Below, one piece after another: positions 17,657-26,517 of a stretch of 64,000 nucleotides of DNA. The notes under the pieces were generated by a model, which saw only the letters and a program-made list of their open reading frames with translations, did not search any database and had not been told where the DNA came from. The DNA is from Novosphingobium sp. Gsoil 351 (GTDB lineage Bacteria; Pseudomonadota; Alphaproteobacteria; Sphingomonadales; Sphingomonadaceae): contig NZ_CP046120.1 of the NCBI RefSeq assembly GCF_009707465.1, positions 1,517,501 to 1,581,500 on the forward strand, read 5' to 3'. The position numbers and the translations under genes are program-made. Positions within the stretch are counted from its first letter, which is position 1. The number at the start of each line of letters is the position of its first letter.

Positions 17657-18349
17657 ATGAGCGTTGCCCTCGCCTGTGCGGGATGCCCGGTTCGCGATCG
17701 CGCCGCCTGTGCCGCGCTGTCACCCTGCGAGCGCGCGGAACTTGCCGCAGCGGGCCGTATCGTCGAACTTGCCCGCGGGGAAACGCTGTTCGCGGCCGGC
17801 GATGACAGCGACCGGTGCGCGACGCTGATCGAGGGCGCGCTCAAGGTCACCAGCTTCGACCGTGAAGGCACCGAGCGGGTGCTCGCGCTGGTCCATCCGG
17901 CGGGCTTCGTCGGCGAGTTGTTCACCCCGTTCGCCCGCCACGACGTCGTTGCGTTGACCGACAGCCGCCTTTGCGTGTTCGGCACGGGCGCGTTCCAGGC
18001 GGCGTTGCACCGCTATCCCGCCCTGGCCGAAACCTTGCTCCGCCGCGCTAGCGCCGATCTTTATGAGACCCGCGAGCTGATCGGGTTGATGGGGCGCCGT
18101 CAAGCCAGCGCCAAGGTAGCCGGGCTGCTGCTCGCGTTCTCGCGCGCGGCGAGCGAATCGCCGTGCCACGGTGCGGACGCCTTCGATCTGCCGCTGTCGC
18201 GCGGCGACATGGCGGGGCTGCTGGGGCTCACCATCGAGACCGTCAGCCGCCAGCTTTCTGCGTTCGAGCGCGACGGACTGATCCGCAAACACGGCGCGCG
18301 CGGGATCGAACTGGTCGATCCCGCGCGACTGGGAGGTCTGGTGAACTGA
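17657..18349 (+). CDS. Crp/Fnr family regulator, probably Fe-S (Fnr/FnrL-like)
   Basis: 230 residues. An N-terminal Cys cluster (Cys7, Cys10, Cys18, with Cys24 nearby: CAGCPVRDRAAC) and a further Cys in SRLCVFG match the pattern of Fnr/FnrL proteins that hold an oxygen-labile 4Fe-4S cluster. A cyclic-nucleotide-binding-fold domain (about 25-140) and a winged HTH with TIETVSRQLSAFERDGLI follow; the ExxSR of the recognition helix predicts binding to TTGAT-type half sites. It would switch genes at low oxygen. Start ATG 17657, 2 bp after the lipoprotein stop. Convergent with the next gene (4 bp apart). It is close to the moa and cta genes, plausible targets, but I found no clear Fnr box. Confidence 0.87.
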   Translation: MSVALACAGCPVRDRAACAALSPCERAELAAAGRIVELARGETLFAAGDDSDRCATLIEGALKVTSFDREGTERVLALVHPAGFVGELFTPFARHDVVALTDSRLCVFGTGAFQAALHRYPALAETLLRRASADLYETRELIGLMGRRQASAKVAGLLLAFSRAASESPCHGADAFDLPLSRGDMAGLLGLTIETVSRQLSAFERDGLIRKHGARGIELVDPARLGGLVN

Positions 18350-18353
18350 GGGG

Positions 18354-18788
18354 TCAGGTGAATGCGGCGATGGTCGCCACCGCTACCGCCCACAGCAGGA
18401 TGAGGGTCGGCAGGACGAGGACCTGGGTCGTGGCATCGGCTGCATTCATCCGCCCGGTGTAAGTCATGATCCCGCGATTGCGGAACTCGCTCCAGCCCAT
18501 CGCCCGCCCCTTGGTTTCCGGCCGCATCCTTGCCCACAGCGCCGGAACCCCGAAGCCCGCGCCGATGAGGATCGCAATGACCGCGATCGGCAGGATCAGC
18601 TCACGCGTGGCGAAGGCGGTTGCCAGAACCGCGACGAAGGACAGATACGCCGCGGCGGTCAGCGCGTAGAGCCGCGGCGGCATCTCAAAGGTGCGCGCCG
18701 GGTGCGCGACTGCTCGCGGCGCGGCGGCTTCGTGCGCGACGATCCGCGCGACATCGGCAATCTGGGTGCGGTCGAATTTGCGGGTCAT
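18354..18788 (-). CDS. small membrane protein of unknown function
   Basis: 144 residues from ATG 18788, which is preceded by AGGAGCCGAACG, a good ribosome site. A polar N-terminus of about 38 residues is followed by two adjacent transmembrane helices (about 42-62 and 68-88), a charged loop with MRPETKGRAMGWSEFRNRG, and a third helix near the C-terminus (about 120-143). No family recognised. Longer frames upstream run into the moaE region and are rejected. Lies 62 bp beyond moaE on the same strand. Confidence 0.75.
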   Translation of the reverse strand: MTRKFDRTQIADVARIVAHEAAAPRAVAHPARTFEMPPRLYALTAAAYLSFVAVLATAFATRELILPIAVIAILIGAGFGVPALWARMRPETKGRAMGWSEFRNRGIMTYTGRMNAADATTQVLVLPTLILLWAVAVATIAAFT

Positions 18789-18850
18789 CGTTCGGCTCCT
18801 TGTCTCTGGAGCGGTCTGTGCGCGAATCGGATGTCGCGCCTTGATATCCG

Positions 18851-19321
18851 TCAAACCGGCGGCGAACTTTCCCAGCGTGATTTGTCCGCGTGATCCTCGC
18901 TCCGGGGCTCTATCCATCGCCAGCCTGCCGCGGTGCGTTCGCGCTTCCAGAACCAGGCCTCGCTCTTGAGGTGATCCATCGCGAAATCGGCGGCGAGAAA
19001 CGCGTCGCGGCGGTGGCGCGCCGCCGCCGCGACCAGCACGATCGGCTCGCCGGGAAGCAAGGTGCCGGTGCGGTGCAGGAGGAGCAGGCCATCGAGCGGC
19101 CAACGGCTGTGGGCTTCGTCGGCCAAATCCGTCATTCCGGGCAGGGTCAGTGGCGAATAATGGCTGAGCTCGAGCTCGAGCACCGCCGCCTGGCCCGCTT
19201 CGGCGCGGACCTGCCCGATGAAACTGGCGATCCCGCCCGACTGCGGGTGCGCGGCGGCGAATCGCGCCAGTTCGATCGCCGGATCGAACGGGCTATCGAG
19301 CAAACGGGCATCCCGCGGCAT
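18851..19321 (-). CDS. moaE: molybdopterin synthase catalytic subunit MoaE
   Basis: 156 residues. MoaE binds precursor Z (cPMP) and, with MoaD, inserts the dithiolene sulfurs to make molybdopterin. Seen: GGIASFIGQVRAE near the N-terminus, ELELSHYSPLT, HRTGTLLPGEPIVLVAAAARHR, and the catalytic lysine segment HLKSEAWFWKRE. Last gene of the folB-SDR-moaA-moaD-moaE string; 8 bp separate it from moaD. Confidence 0.95.
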   Translation of the reverse strand: MPRDARLLDSPFDPAIELARFAAAHPQSGGIASFIGQVRAEAGQAAVLELELSHYSPLTLPGMTDLADEAHSRWPLDGLLLLHRTGTLLPGEPIVLVAAAARHRRDAFLAADFAMDHLKSEAWFWKRERTAAGWRWIEPRSEDHADKSRWESSPPV

Positions 19322-19329
19322 TAGCGGGC

Positions 19330-19560
19330 TCAGCCGCCACTGACCGGAGGCAGGAACGCGACCTCATCGCCATCCGTCAGCACGCTCGCGCCGATCGCCC
19401 CGTTGACCGCGACCCGCACTTTGGGGGAACGCAAGGCTGCCGCCAACGCAGGCTCGAACGAATCGATCAGTCCCGCCACGTGCCGGCGGTATTCCACCAT
19501 GCGCTCGCCCGCCCCGGCCGCGTCCTGCAGCCGGCCGAGGAACAGCACTTTGAGCGTCAC
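19330..19560 (-). CDS. moaD: molybdopterin synthase sulfur carrier subunit MoaD
   Basis: 76-residue ubiquitin-like protein ending PPVSGG; the C-terminal Gly-Gly carries the thiocarboxylate used by MoaE. The start is GTG at 19560 (VTLKVLFLGRLQDAAG), one base after the moaA stop (TGA-G-GTG). The first strand KVLFLGRL and the terminal DGDEVAFLPPVSGG are diagnostic. Confidence 0.93.
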   Translation of the reverse strand: MTLKVLFLGRLQDAAGAGERMVEYRRHVAGLIDSFEPALAAALRSPKVRVAVNGAIGASVLTDGDEVAFLPPVSGG

Positions 19561-19561
19561 C

Positions 19562-20554
19562 TCAGCCTCCGGTGACCGACATATGCCGCGCCAGAGCCGG
19601 GGCCTCGCCGCGGCGGTCGATGCGAAAAGCGTGGCGCTCGGGCTTGAGCACCATTGCCCGGTCGAGCGCGCTGTCGAGCGCGCCGGCCTCACCCGAGCGC
19701 AGCGCGGCGCGCAGATCGACCTGCCCCTCGCCGCCCAGGCACATGAACAGTTGCCCGGTCGCGCTGACGCGCACCCGGTTGCAGCCATCGCAGAAATTGC
19801 TGGTCAGCGGCGTGATCAGACCGAGCCGCCCGCCGGTCTCGCGAATGTCGAAATAACGCGCGGGGCCGCCGCTACGGTGTCCGCTGGGGCTCAGCGTCCA
19901 CAGCCGTTCGAGCCGCTCGCGAACCGCGCTGAGCGGCAGGTAGTGGTCGAATCGGTCGCCTTCGATCTCGCCCAGCGGCATCACCTCGATCAAAGTGATC
20001 GCGTGGCCTTCGCCGTGCGCCCACTGGATCAATGTCGGCAGTTCGGCCTCGTTCAGCCCCTTGAGCGCGACGGTGTTGAGCTTGACCTCCAGCCCGATCG
20101 CCTTCGCTGCGGCGATACCGGCGAGGACTTGCGACAGCCCATCGCGCCGGGTCAGCTTGGCAAACAGTTGGGCATCGCGGGTATCTAGGCTGACATTGAC
20201 CCGCCGCACGCCCGCATCCCTCAGCGCGGGCGCGAATTCGGCGAGGCGCATGCCGTTGGTGGTGAGGGTCAGCTCGTCCAGTCCGTTTCCAATCTCGCGC
20301 CCCAGCGCATGGACCAGATCGATCATGTCTCGGCGGACCAGTGGTTCGCCTCCGGTCAGACGAATCTTGCGAACACCGCGCCCGATGAACGCCTGCGCGA
20401 GCATCCGCAGTTCCTCGAGAGTCAGCACTTCCGCCTTGGGCAGGAAGGTCATCCGCTCGGGCATGCAATAGGCGCAGCGCAGGTCGCACCGATCCGTCAC
20501 CGACAGGCGCAAGTAGGTGATCGGACGCTTAAAGGTATCCACGAGCGGGGTCAT
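19562..20554 (-). CDS. moaA: GTP 3',8-cyclase MoaA
   Basis: 330-residue radical-SAM enzyme that starts molybdenum cofactor synthesis. The N-terminal cluster Cys23-x3-Cys27-x2-Cys30 ([10 protein letters not shown]) binds SAM; the C-terminal cluster ([20 protein letters not shown]) binds [14 protein letters not shown] and the conserved C-terminal Gly-Gly (HMSVTGG) are present. The ATG at 20554 overlaps the TGA of the upstream SDR gene (ATGA), so translation is coupled. Confidence 0.96.
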   Translation of the reverse strand: MTPLVDTFKRPITYLRLSVTDRCDLRCAYCMPERMTFLPKAEVLTLEELRMLAQAFIGRGVRKIRLTGGEPLVRRDMIDLVHALGREIGNGLDELTLTTNGMRLAEFAPALRDAGVRRVNVSLDTRDAQLFAKLTRRDGLSQVLAGIAAAKAIGLEVKLNTVALKGLNEAELPTLIQWAHGEGHAITLIEVMPLGEIEGDRFDHYLPLSAVRERLERLWTLSPSGHRSGGPARYFDIRETGGRLGLITPLTSNFCDGCNRVRVSATGQLFMCLGGEGQVDLRAALRSGEAGALDSALDRAMVLKPERHAFRIDRRGEAPALARHMSVTGG

Positions 20555-21315
20555 TCACGCCCCATATACACGAAATCGCGCGGGAATGCCTCAAGATTGG
20601 CGCCGCTATCGACATAGATAGTCTGCCCGGTGACCGCCTGCGCTCGGGCGAGGTAAACCACCGCGGCGGCGATGTCGGCCGGAGCGGCGAGCCGTTCGAG
20701 CGGCATCAAGGCGGTCAGCCTGGCCCATTGCGCGTCTTCGTAGTCCTCGGTCGGCAGCACCAGTCCGGGCGCCACCCCGTTGACGCGCATGCGCGGCGCG
20801 AGATCGCGCGCTAGGTTGCGTATGCTCGCGTGAAGCGCCTGCTTGGACAGCGAATACGACAACTGATCGGGCACCGGATTGCGCACCCGTTGGTCGAGCA
20901 GCATGACGATCGAGCCCCGTCCATCGTCCAGCGCCGCGGCGAAGGCCCTGGTCAGCAGCAACGGGGCGGTGAGGTTGGTGCGCATGTGCAAGTCGAGCGA
21001 TTCGGCGGTCAACGTCGCCAGCCGGTCGTCACGAAAGATCGAGGCCGAGTTGACCAAGAGCGTCGGCGCGCGCCCGAACGCCGCGGCGACCTCGTCCACC
21101 AACCGCCCCGGAAATTCGGGATCGGCAAGGTCGCCCGCAAAGCCCTGCGCGCGCGACCCGCCGCGCTCGAGCCGCGCGATCATGTCGCGGTCGAACGCCT
21201 CGGGATGGTGCGCGTGGAGCGCCAGGTCCCAGCCGTCCGCCGCCAGCGCCTCTGCAATCGCCGCGCCGATCCGCCTCCAGCCGCCGGTGACGAGCGCGAG
21301 CGGTCGCACCCTCAA
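20551..21315 (-). CDS. short-chain dehydrogenase, FolM/pteridine-reductase-like
   Basis: 254-residue SDR. The nucleotide loop TGGWRRIG has the Arg-rich form typical of pteridine reductases and FolM dihydromonapterin reductase, with NSAS, catalytic YSLSK (Tyr-x3-Lys) and a C-terminal [12 protein letters not shown]. Its place between folB and moaA supports reduction of a dihydropterin with NADPH. The start is TTG at 21315, overlapping the folB TGA; a GTG at 21309 is an alternative. A generic SDR cannot be excluded from sequence alone. Confidence 0.8.
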   Translation of the reverse strand: MRVRPLALVTGGWRRIGAAIAEALAADGWDLALHAHHPEAFDRDMIARLERGGSRAQGFAGDLADPEFPGRLVDEVAAAFGRAPTLLVNSASIFRDDRLATLTAESLDLHMRTNLTAPLLLTRAFAAALDDGRGSIVMLLDQRVRNPVPDQLSYSLSKQALHASIRNLARDLAPRMRVNGVAPGLVLPTEDYEDAQWARLTALMPLERLAAPADIAAAVVYLARAQAVTGQTIYVDSGANLEAFPRDFVYMGRE

Positions 21316-21686
21316 TCCCGCCGTTCGCGGGTCAGCGTGATGCCGATGCGTTCGCCGCCCTCGCTGATCGCCAGCTTGACGATCCGCACTGTCACCGCCT
21401 CGACCCGCTTGTCCTGGATGAACAGCGTTTCGCAGATGTGGTCGGCGACCGCCTCGATCAGCTTGAAATGGACGCCATCGGGCAGCGCGGTCGAGGCCGC
21501 GAACTTGAGGTCCATGTAGTTCTTGCTGCGATTGAGCGGGGTGTCCGGCTCGAACCGGTCGGCCGGTTTGAGCCGGGCCGAGATCGTGAAGCGCAGCGGC
21601 TGCGGACGCCCGGTCTCTTCGGAATAGATCCCGGTGAGCACGTCGTGCTCGAAGTCGGCGATTTCGAGGATCAGGCTGTCGGACAT
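21312..21686 (-). CDS. folB: dihydroneopterin aldolase FolB
   Basis: 124 residues, the usual length. FolB converts 7,8-dihydroneopterin to 6-hydroxymethyl-dihydropterin and glycolaldehyde in folate synthesis. Seen: DFEHDVLTGIYSEE at the start, NYMDLKFAAS, and the catalytic lysine region HFKLIEAVADHICE. It overlaps the SDR by 4 bp (TTGA) and follows the methyltransferase by 21 bp, all on the minus strand. Confidence 0.9.
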   Translation of the reverse strand: MSDSLILEIADFEHDVLTGIYSEETGRPQPLRFTISARLKPADRFEPDTPLNRSKNYMDLKFAASTALPDGVHFKLIEAVADHICETLFIQDKRVEAVTVRIVKLAISEGGERIGITLTRERRD

Positions 21687-21707
21687 CGCGAGGCTCCTAG
21701 CGGCGGC

Positions 21708-22595
21708 TCAGCCGTTGCGCCAGCGCGCGAAAATGGCCGTGGGGAGGAGGCGGCCGTCTGGCGGAGATTCGCGCACCGCCAGATCGCCAAACTCGACCTT
21801 GCCGGGAAGGTCGGCGAAGGTCTCATGCAGCAGCCCGGCCAGCGCCAACGCGCTCATCCGCACCGCGTATACGGTCAGGAACAGGAACCGGCTGTCACCG
21901 TCGAGCAGTCGCACGCAATCCGCGATCAGCGGGGCGAGGTGATCCTCGAGCCGCCACACCTCGCCTTCGGGCCCTCGCCCGAACTTGGGCGGGTCGAGAA
22001 TGATCCCGTCGTAACGCCGCCCCCGCCGCACCTCGCGCGCCGCGAACTTGGCGGCATCGTCGACGATCCAGCGGATCGGGCGATCGGCCATGTTGGAGAG
22101 CGCAGCATTCTCGCGCGCCTGGGCGACCGATTTCTTCGAGGCGTCGACGTGCGTGACCGGACCGTGGTCGCTCAGCGTCAGCGAACCGACGCCGGTATAG
22201 CTGAACAGGTTGAGCGTCTGCGCGTCGGTTCGCCCCGCTAGCTGCTCCCCCATCCAGTCCCACACGGGGGCCATGTCGGGGAAGAAGCCGAGGTGGCGGA
22301 ACGGGGTACATTGCGCGGTGAACCTCACCTTGCCCCGAGCGAGCGGCCAGCCTTCGCGGGGTACCGGCTTGCGGAACTGCCAGCGCCCTCCGCCGTCCTC
22401 GTCCGAGGCGGGGACGAACTCGCCGTCGGCGTCCCACTCGCCCATTTGTGGCTGCCACAACGCCTGCGCATCGGGGCGAATGAAGCTGTACGGGCCGTAG
22501 CGCTCGAACTTCAGGCCGTTGCCGCTGTCGAGCAACGCGTAGTCGTCCCAGCCCGCGCCTTCCAGGATCAGGGGACTTGGAGAAAGCTCAGCCAA
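21708..22595 (-). CDS. class I SAM-dependent methyltransferase (RlmI-like)
   Basis: 295 residues. The motif I region NLFSYTGVGSLTLSDHG and the motif IV LDPPKFGRGPEG place it with 23S rRNA methyltransferases of the RlmI/YccW type; the DPPKFG segment is characteristic. The usual PUA domain is absent, the N-terminal 90 residues having a different, Trp-rich sequence, so the target may differ. Start is TTG at 22595 with GGAGG five bases upstream, a strong site that makes this unusual start credible. It lies between thrC and folB in the same direction. Confidence 0.82.
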   Translation of the reverse strand: MAELSPSPLILEGAGWDDYALLDSGNGLKFERYGPYSFIRPDAQALWQPQMGEWDADGEFVPASDEDGGGRWQFRKPVPREGWPLARGKVRFTAQCTPFRHLGFFPDMAPVWDWMGEQLAGRTDAQTLNLFSYTGVGSLTLSDHGPVTHVDASKKSVAQARENAALSNMADRPIRWIVDDAAKFAAREVRRGRRYDGIILDPPKFGRGPEGEVWRLEDHLAPLIADCVRLLDGDSRFLFLTVYAVRMSALALAGLLHETFADLPGKVEFGDLAVRESPPDGRLLPTAIFARWRNG

Positions 22596-22632
22596 TCCGA
22601 CCTCCGCTCGCGTCGAGCGAATTGCTTGTCCC

Positions 22633-24039
22633 TCACGAGCGGGCCACCGCGTGGGCGGTCACGTAATCGACCATCGCTGAGTAGTCGCCGGGCAGCTCGA
22701 TCATGCGCTCCTCGCGCTTGAACAGGTCGCCCACCCGCGCGGGTAGCGGCGGACGCTGACCGGTGGCGCGTTCGACCGCGTCGCGGAACTTGGCGGGGTG
22801 CGCGGTGGCGAGCGTGACCACTGGCACCGCCGGATCCAGATCGGTCTGCGCGTGCGCGGCATGGAGACCGCAGGCGGTGTGCGGATCGATCGTCTGCCCG
22901 CAGGCCTCGCTCGCCCAGCGCATGGCCTGCGCCATGTCGCCCGCCTCGGCGCGTGCGCTGGCGAACAAGCCCGCGGCGCCCTCGCGCTGGGCGTTGGTGA
23001 GCTGCATGGCGCGGCTCGCCTCGAAGCCCTTCATCTGCGCCGCCAGCGCGATCCCGTCGCGCCCACCCAGGTCGAACAGCAGGCGTTCGAAGTTGGAGCT
23101 GACCTGGATGTCCATCGAAGGCGCGATCGTCGGCTCGACGCTGCCTGCCGAGTAGTCGCCCGTGGTCAGCGCGCGGTGAAGGATGTCGTTGACGTTGGTG
23201 GCGACGATCAGCCGCTCGATCGGCAGGCCCATCCGCGCCGCGACGTATCCGGCGAACACATCGCCGAAGTTGCCGGTCGGCACGCTGAACGCGACCTTGC
23301 GCCGCGGCGCGCCGAGCTGGAGCGCGGCGGCGAAGTAGTAGACGACCTGCGCCATCAACCGCGCCCAGTTGATCGAGTTGACCGCCGACAAGCGCAGCCG
23401 CGCGGTGACGGCGGGGTCGCCGAACATCCGCTTCACCATCGCCTGGCAATCGTCGAAGCTGGCGCCCTCGACCGCGATGTTGTGGACGTTGGGGGCGAGC
23501 ACGGTGGTCATCTGGCGGCGCTGGACGTCGCTCACCCGGCCCTTGGGGTGGAGCATGAAGATCTCCACGTTCTCACGCCCCGCAACCGCGTCGATCGCCG
23601 CCGACCCGGTATCGCCGCTGGTTGCGCCGACGATCGTCAGCGGGGCGTCGCCCTGCGTCAGCAACTCCTCGAACAACAGCCCGAGCAGTTGCAGCGCGAC
23701 GTCTTTGAACGCCAGCGTCGGACCGTGGAACAGCTCGAGCAGCCAGTTGCGCTCGTCGAGCTGGACCAGCGGGGTCACCGCGGCGTGGGCGAAGCGGCCA
23801 TAGGCGGTCTCGCACAGCGCGAGCAGGCGCTCGGGCGCGATGCTGTCGCCGACGAACGGCTGCATGATGCGCTGAGCCAGCCGGGCATAGGGCAGGCCTG
23901 CCAGCGCGGCGATCTCGTCAGGCGTGAACCGCGGCCACTCGCGCGGCACATACAGCCCGCCGTCGGGAGCGAGGCCGGCCAGGGTGACCCCGGCGAAGTC
24001 GAGCGGGGGCGCGGTGCCGCGGGTCGAGACGTAGTCCAT
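22633..24039 (-). CDS. thrC: threonine synthase
   Basis: 468-residue PLP enzyme converting O-phosphohomoserine to threonine. Starts MDYVSTRGTAPPLDFAG, the typical ThrC N-terminus; PLP lysine is Lys112 in FHGPTLAFKDVALQ; ATSGDTGSAAI holds the phosphate-binding loop; SVPTGNFGDVFAGYVA and NVNDILHR follow. Full length. It follows SURF1 by 58 bp and precedes the methyltransferase by 37 bp, the order seen in several sphingomonads. Confidence 0.95.
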   Translation of the reverse strand: MDYVSTRGTAPPLDFAGVTLAGLAPDGGLYVPREWPRFTPDEIAALAGLPYARLAQRIMQPFVGDSIAPERLLALCETAYGRFAHAAVTPLVQLDERNWLLELFHGPTLAFKDVALQLLGLLFEELLTQGDAPLTIVGATSGDTGSAAIDAVAGRENVEIFMLHPKGRVSDVQRRQMTTVLAPNVHNIAVEGASFDDCQAMVKRMFGDPAVTARLRLSAVNSINWARLMAQVVYYFAAALQLGAPRRKVAFSVPTGNFGDVFAGYVAARMGLPIERLIVATNVNDILHRALTTGDYSAGSVEPTIAPSMDIQVSSNFERLLFDLGGRDGIALAAQMKGFEASRAMQLTNAQREGAAGLFASARAEAGDMAQAMRWASEACGQTIDPHTACGLHAAHAQTDLDPAVPVVTLATAHPAKFRDAVERATGQRPPLPARVGDLFKREERMIELPGDYSAMVDYVTAHAVARS

Positions 24040-24097
24040 CGCGGGGGCGGTTAGCGACCCCGCGCCAATCTCACAACCTCCGCTCGCGTCGAGGCGG

Positions 24098-24679
24098 TCA
24101 GGTCGAGCGCAATCGCTTGCGCAAGGCGATCGCGTAGATCGCCGCCGCCACCCCGGCGAACAGGAACCACTGGATCGCGTAGGCAAAGTGGTTGTTGGGG
24201 ATGTCGTTGGGATCGGGCCGGACCAGCGGTTGCAGCCCGGCAGGCGGCTTGCCCGCGATCAGGCGGACGCTGCCGCCCTCGCCCGGGGCGACCACGCCCT
24301 CGATCTCGCCGCCGGGCCACGGGCGGATCGCGGGCGACTGGGTCCAGCCGAGCGCCACGCTCGCCTCGCCGCCGCCGTCGAGGGCACAGCGGGCGGTCTG
24401 CGCCCACCCGGTAACCCCGGCCAGATTGCGCCCGGCGGTCGCGTCCTGCGCGAGCACCCGGTCGCAGCGGATTTGCGCATGGCGGAACAGCGCCGCCTCG
24501 GCCGCGGCAGGATCGCGCGGCCAGGGGATGGCGGAGGATATCGTCTCGGCCCTGGCGTAGCGCGCGATCAGGGCTTCCTTCCACGCCAGGCGGTGGAGCT
24601 GCCACACCCCCAGCGCGATCATTGTCGCGACCGCCGCGGCGACGACCAGCGTCGCGACGACGGGGATGCGGCGGGTCAT
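24098..24679 (-). CDS. SURF1 family cytochrome oxidase assembly protein
   Basis: 193 residues with an N-terminal helix (about 5-25, VVATLVVAAAVATMIALGVWQL, followed by HRLAWKEALI) and a C-terminal helix (about 168-186) flanking a periplasmic domain, the SURF1/Shy1 layout. The WQ[L]xRxxWKE signature and PNNHFAYAIQWF near the end identify it. It helps place haem a in subunit I. Start ATG 24679 overlaps the stop of the DUF983 gene (ATGA). Confidence 0.88.
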   Translation of the reverse strand: MTRRIPVVATLVVAAAVATMIALGVWQLHRLAWKEALIARYARAETISSAIPWPRDPAAAEAALFRHAQIRCDRVLAQDATAGRNLAGVTGWAQTARCALDGGGEASVALGWTQSPAIRPWPGGEIEGVVAPGEGGSVRLIAGKPPAGLQPLVRPDPNDIPNNHFAYAIQWFLFAGVAAAIYAIALRKRLRST

Positions 24680-25065
24680 GGTGCCGGCCGCCGCGCTTCG
24701 CCCGCCTTGCGGCGGTATTCGGCAGCGAGCAGCCGGGATTTGCCATAGCGCAAGCCGGCCAGCACCGCGAAGATCGACAACGGCACCCACAGCACCACGT
24801 GCACCCAGAACGGCGGCTCGACCGATAGCTGCAGCCAGATCGCCAGCGCCGAGATCAGCCCTCCGACGATCAGGGTGAGAAACGCCGCCGCCCCGTCGCC
24901 GACGTTGAAGGCGGAGTAGTCCAGCCCGCAGCCACTGCATTTCGGCGCGAACGAGATCACGCCGGCGAACAGCGTCTTGGCCCGGCAGCGCGGGCAGTGG
25001 CCGAATGGCAACTTGGCGGAGAGGCCGCCGGGCGCGGTTTGCTCCCCACCCGGCGCATCTGTCAT
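24676..25065 (-). CDS. DUF983 membrane protein
   Basis: 129 residues. An N-terminal zinc-ribbon-like segment (HCPRCRAKTLFAG ... PKCSGCGLDYS, four Cys) is followed by two transmembrane helices (about 60-80 and 87-107) and a basic tail. DUF983 proteins are almost always encoded beside ctaE and SURF1; a role in oxidase assembly is inferred from this. Start ATG 25065 overlaps the ctaE stop by one base (TGATG), and its own stop overlaps SURF1. Confidence 0.88.
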   Translation of the reverse strand: MTDAPGGEQTAPGGLSAKLPFGHCPRCRAKTLFAGVISFAPKCSGCGLDYSAFNVGDGAAAFLTLIVGGLISALAIWLQLSVEPPFWVHVVLWVPLSIFAVLAGLRYGKSRLLAAEYRRKAGEARRPAP

Positions 25066-25886
25066 CAGTGGATCGGCGCGCCCCAGCCGCCCCAGACGTA
25101 GACGACGATGAACAGGAACAGCCACACCACGTCGACGAAGTGCCAGTACCACGCCGCCGCTTCGAAGCCGAAGTGCTGACGCGGGGTGAAGTCGCCGTTG
25201 TAGGCGCGCTTGAGGCACACGGCCAGGAAGATGGTGCCGATGATCACGTGGAAGCCGTGAAAGCCCGTCGCCATGTAGAACGCCGAGCCATAGGTGTTCT
25301 CGCCGAACGCGAACGGCGCATGGCCGTATTCGTAGGCCTGGATGCTGGTGAACAGGATGCCCAGAACGATCGTCGCCCACAGGCCCTTTTTCAGCCCGTC
25401 ACGGTCGCCGTGGATCAGCGCATGGTGCGCCCAGGTGACGGTGGTGCCCGAACACAGCAGAATCAGGGTGTTGAGCAGCGGCAGATCGAACGGGTCGAGC
25501 ACCGCCTCGATCCCCTTGGGCGGCCAGGTGCCGCCGACCACGTCGGTCAAGGTCGTGGGAAACAGCGAGAAGTCGAACCAGCTCCAGAACCAGCCGACGA
25601 AGAACATCACCTCCGAGGCGATGAACAGGATCATGCCGTAGCGCAGGTGAAGCTGGACCACGGGGGTGTGGTCGCCCGAATTCGCCTCGCGAATCACGTT
25701 CGACCACCATTCGAACGCGGTCAGCAGCACCCCGAACACGCCAAGCAGCAGGATGTACTTGCCGAACGGCATCGAATGCATCGCCAGCACCCCGCCGCTG
25801 GTCATCGTCACCGCCGCGGCGGCGCCGACCAACGGCCAGATGTCGGGCGGAAGAATGTGGTAATCGTGGTTCTTGGCGCCGGCCAT
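25065..25886 (-). CDS. ctaE: cytochrome c oxidase subunit III
   Basis: 273 residues with seven hydrophobic helices; conserved FFVGWFWSWFDFSLFP, PLLNTLILLCSG, WAHHALIHGDR, ATGFHGFHVIIGTIFL and the C-terminal WYWHFVDVVWLFLF are all present. Part of the aa3-type terminal oxidase. Start ATG 25886 (MAGAKNHDYH) with GGGGGAG upstream; a longer frame is not conserved. In the ctaB-(54 aa)-ctaG-ctaE-DUF983-SURF1 run. Confidence 0.96.
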   Translation of the reverse strand: MAGAKNHDYHILPPDIWPLVGAAAAVTMTSGGVLAMHSMPFGKYILLLGVFGVLLTAFEWWSNVIREANSGDHTPVVQLHLRYGMILFIASEVMFFVGWFWSWFDFSLFPTTLTDVVGGTWPPKGIEAVLDPFDLPLLNTLILLCSGTTVTWAHHALIHGDRDGLKKGLWATIVLGILFTSIQAYEYGHAPFAFGENTYGSAFYMATGFHGFHVIIGTIFLAVCLKRAYNGDFTPRQHFGFEAAAWYWHFVDVVWLFLFIVVYVWGGWGAPIH

Positions 25887-25920
25887 CTGCGGGCTCCCCC
25901 CTGTAGGTTTCGAACGGGCC

Positions 25921-26517
25921 TTAACGCGCCGCCCCGGACGGGTCCAGAGGCTTCGGTGCCGGGTAGCGCGCTTCGTTGAAAGTGTAGCTGAGGGTGATCT
26001 CCTCGACGTCATTCGCGTCGGGATCGTCGAGGATCTTGGGGTCGACGTAGTAGATCACCGGCATGTGCACGTCTTCGCCCGGCTTGAGGGTCTGCTCGGT
26101 GAAGCAGAAGCACTGGATCTTGTTGAAATACTTGCCCGCCTGCTCGGGGCTGACGTTGAACACCGCAGTCCCGGTGATCGTGCGGGCCGAGGTGTTGCGG
26201 GCGTGGAAGGTCGCCATCGCGCGTTCGCCGAAGGGGATCGTCTGGGTGATCTGATCGGGTGCGAACTGCCACGGCATCCCGCGCGCGACGTTGCCATCGA
26301 AGCGGATCACCACCGACTTGCCCGCTACCGCCTTGACCGCGGCCGCTTGCGCCGCGGAGGCGCGCTGGGTGGTGCCGCCGAACCCGGTCGCCTGGCAGAA
26401 CAACCGGTAGAGCGGGACCGAGGCATAGCCCAGCCCGAGCATCGCCAAAGCGAACGCCGCGGCATAGCCCGCGACGCGGCGGTTGCGCGCGGGATCGGGA
26501 CGGACCGCGACGCTCAT
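25921..26517 (-). CDS. ctaG: cytochrome c oxidase assembly protein CtaG (Cox11)
   Basis: 198 residues. An N-terminal transmembrane helix (about 17-35) is followed by a periplasmic Cox11 domain with the copper-binding CFCFTEQ (Cys pair) and the VYYVDP-like segment MPVIYYVDPKI, plus LYRLFCQATGFGG just after the helix. It delivers Cu(I) to the CuB site of subunit I. Start ATG 26517 overlaps the stop of the small upstream gene (ATGA). Confidence 0.95.
   Translation of the reverse strand: MSVAVRPDPARNRRVAGYAAAFALAMLGLGYASVPLYRLFCQATGFGGTTQRASAAQAAAVKAVAGKSVVIRFDGNVARGMPWQFAPDQITQTIPFGERAMATFHARNTSARTITGTAVFNVSPEQAGKYFNKIQCFCFTEQTLKPGEDVHMPVIYYVDPKILDDPDANDVEEITLSYTFNEARYPAPKPLDPSGAAR

Noticed and set aside
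22798..24054. 418-codon plus-strand open frame opposite thrC
   Set aside because: Shadow of thrC in high-GC DNA; no homology-like segments and no ribosome site.
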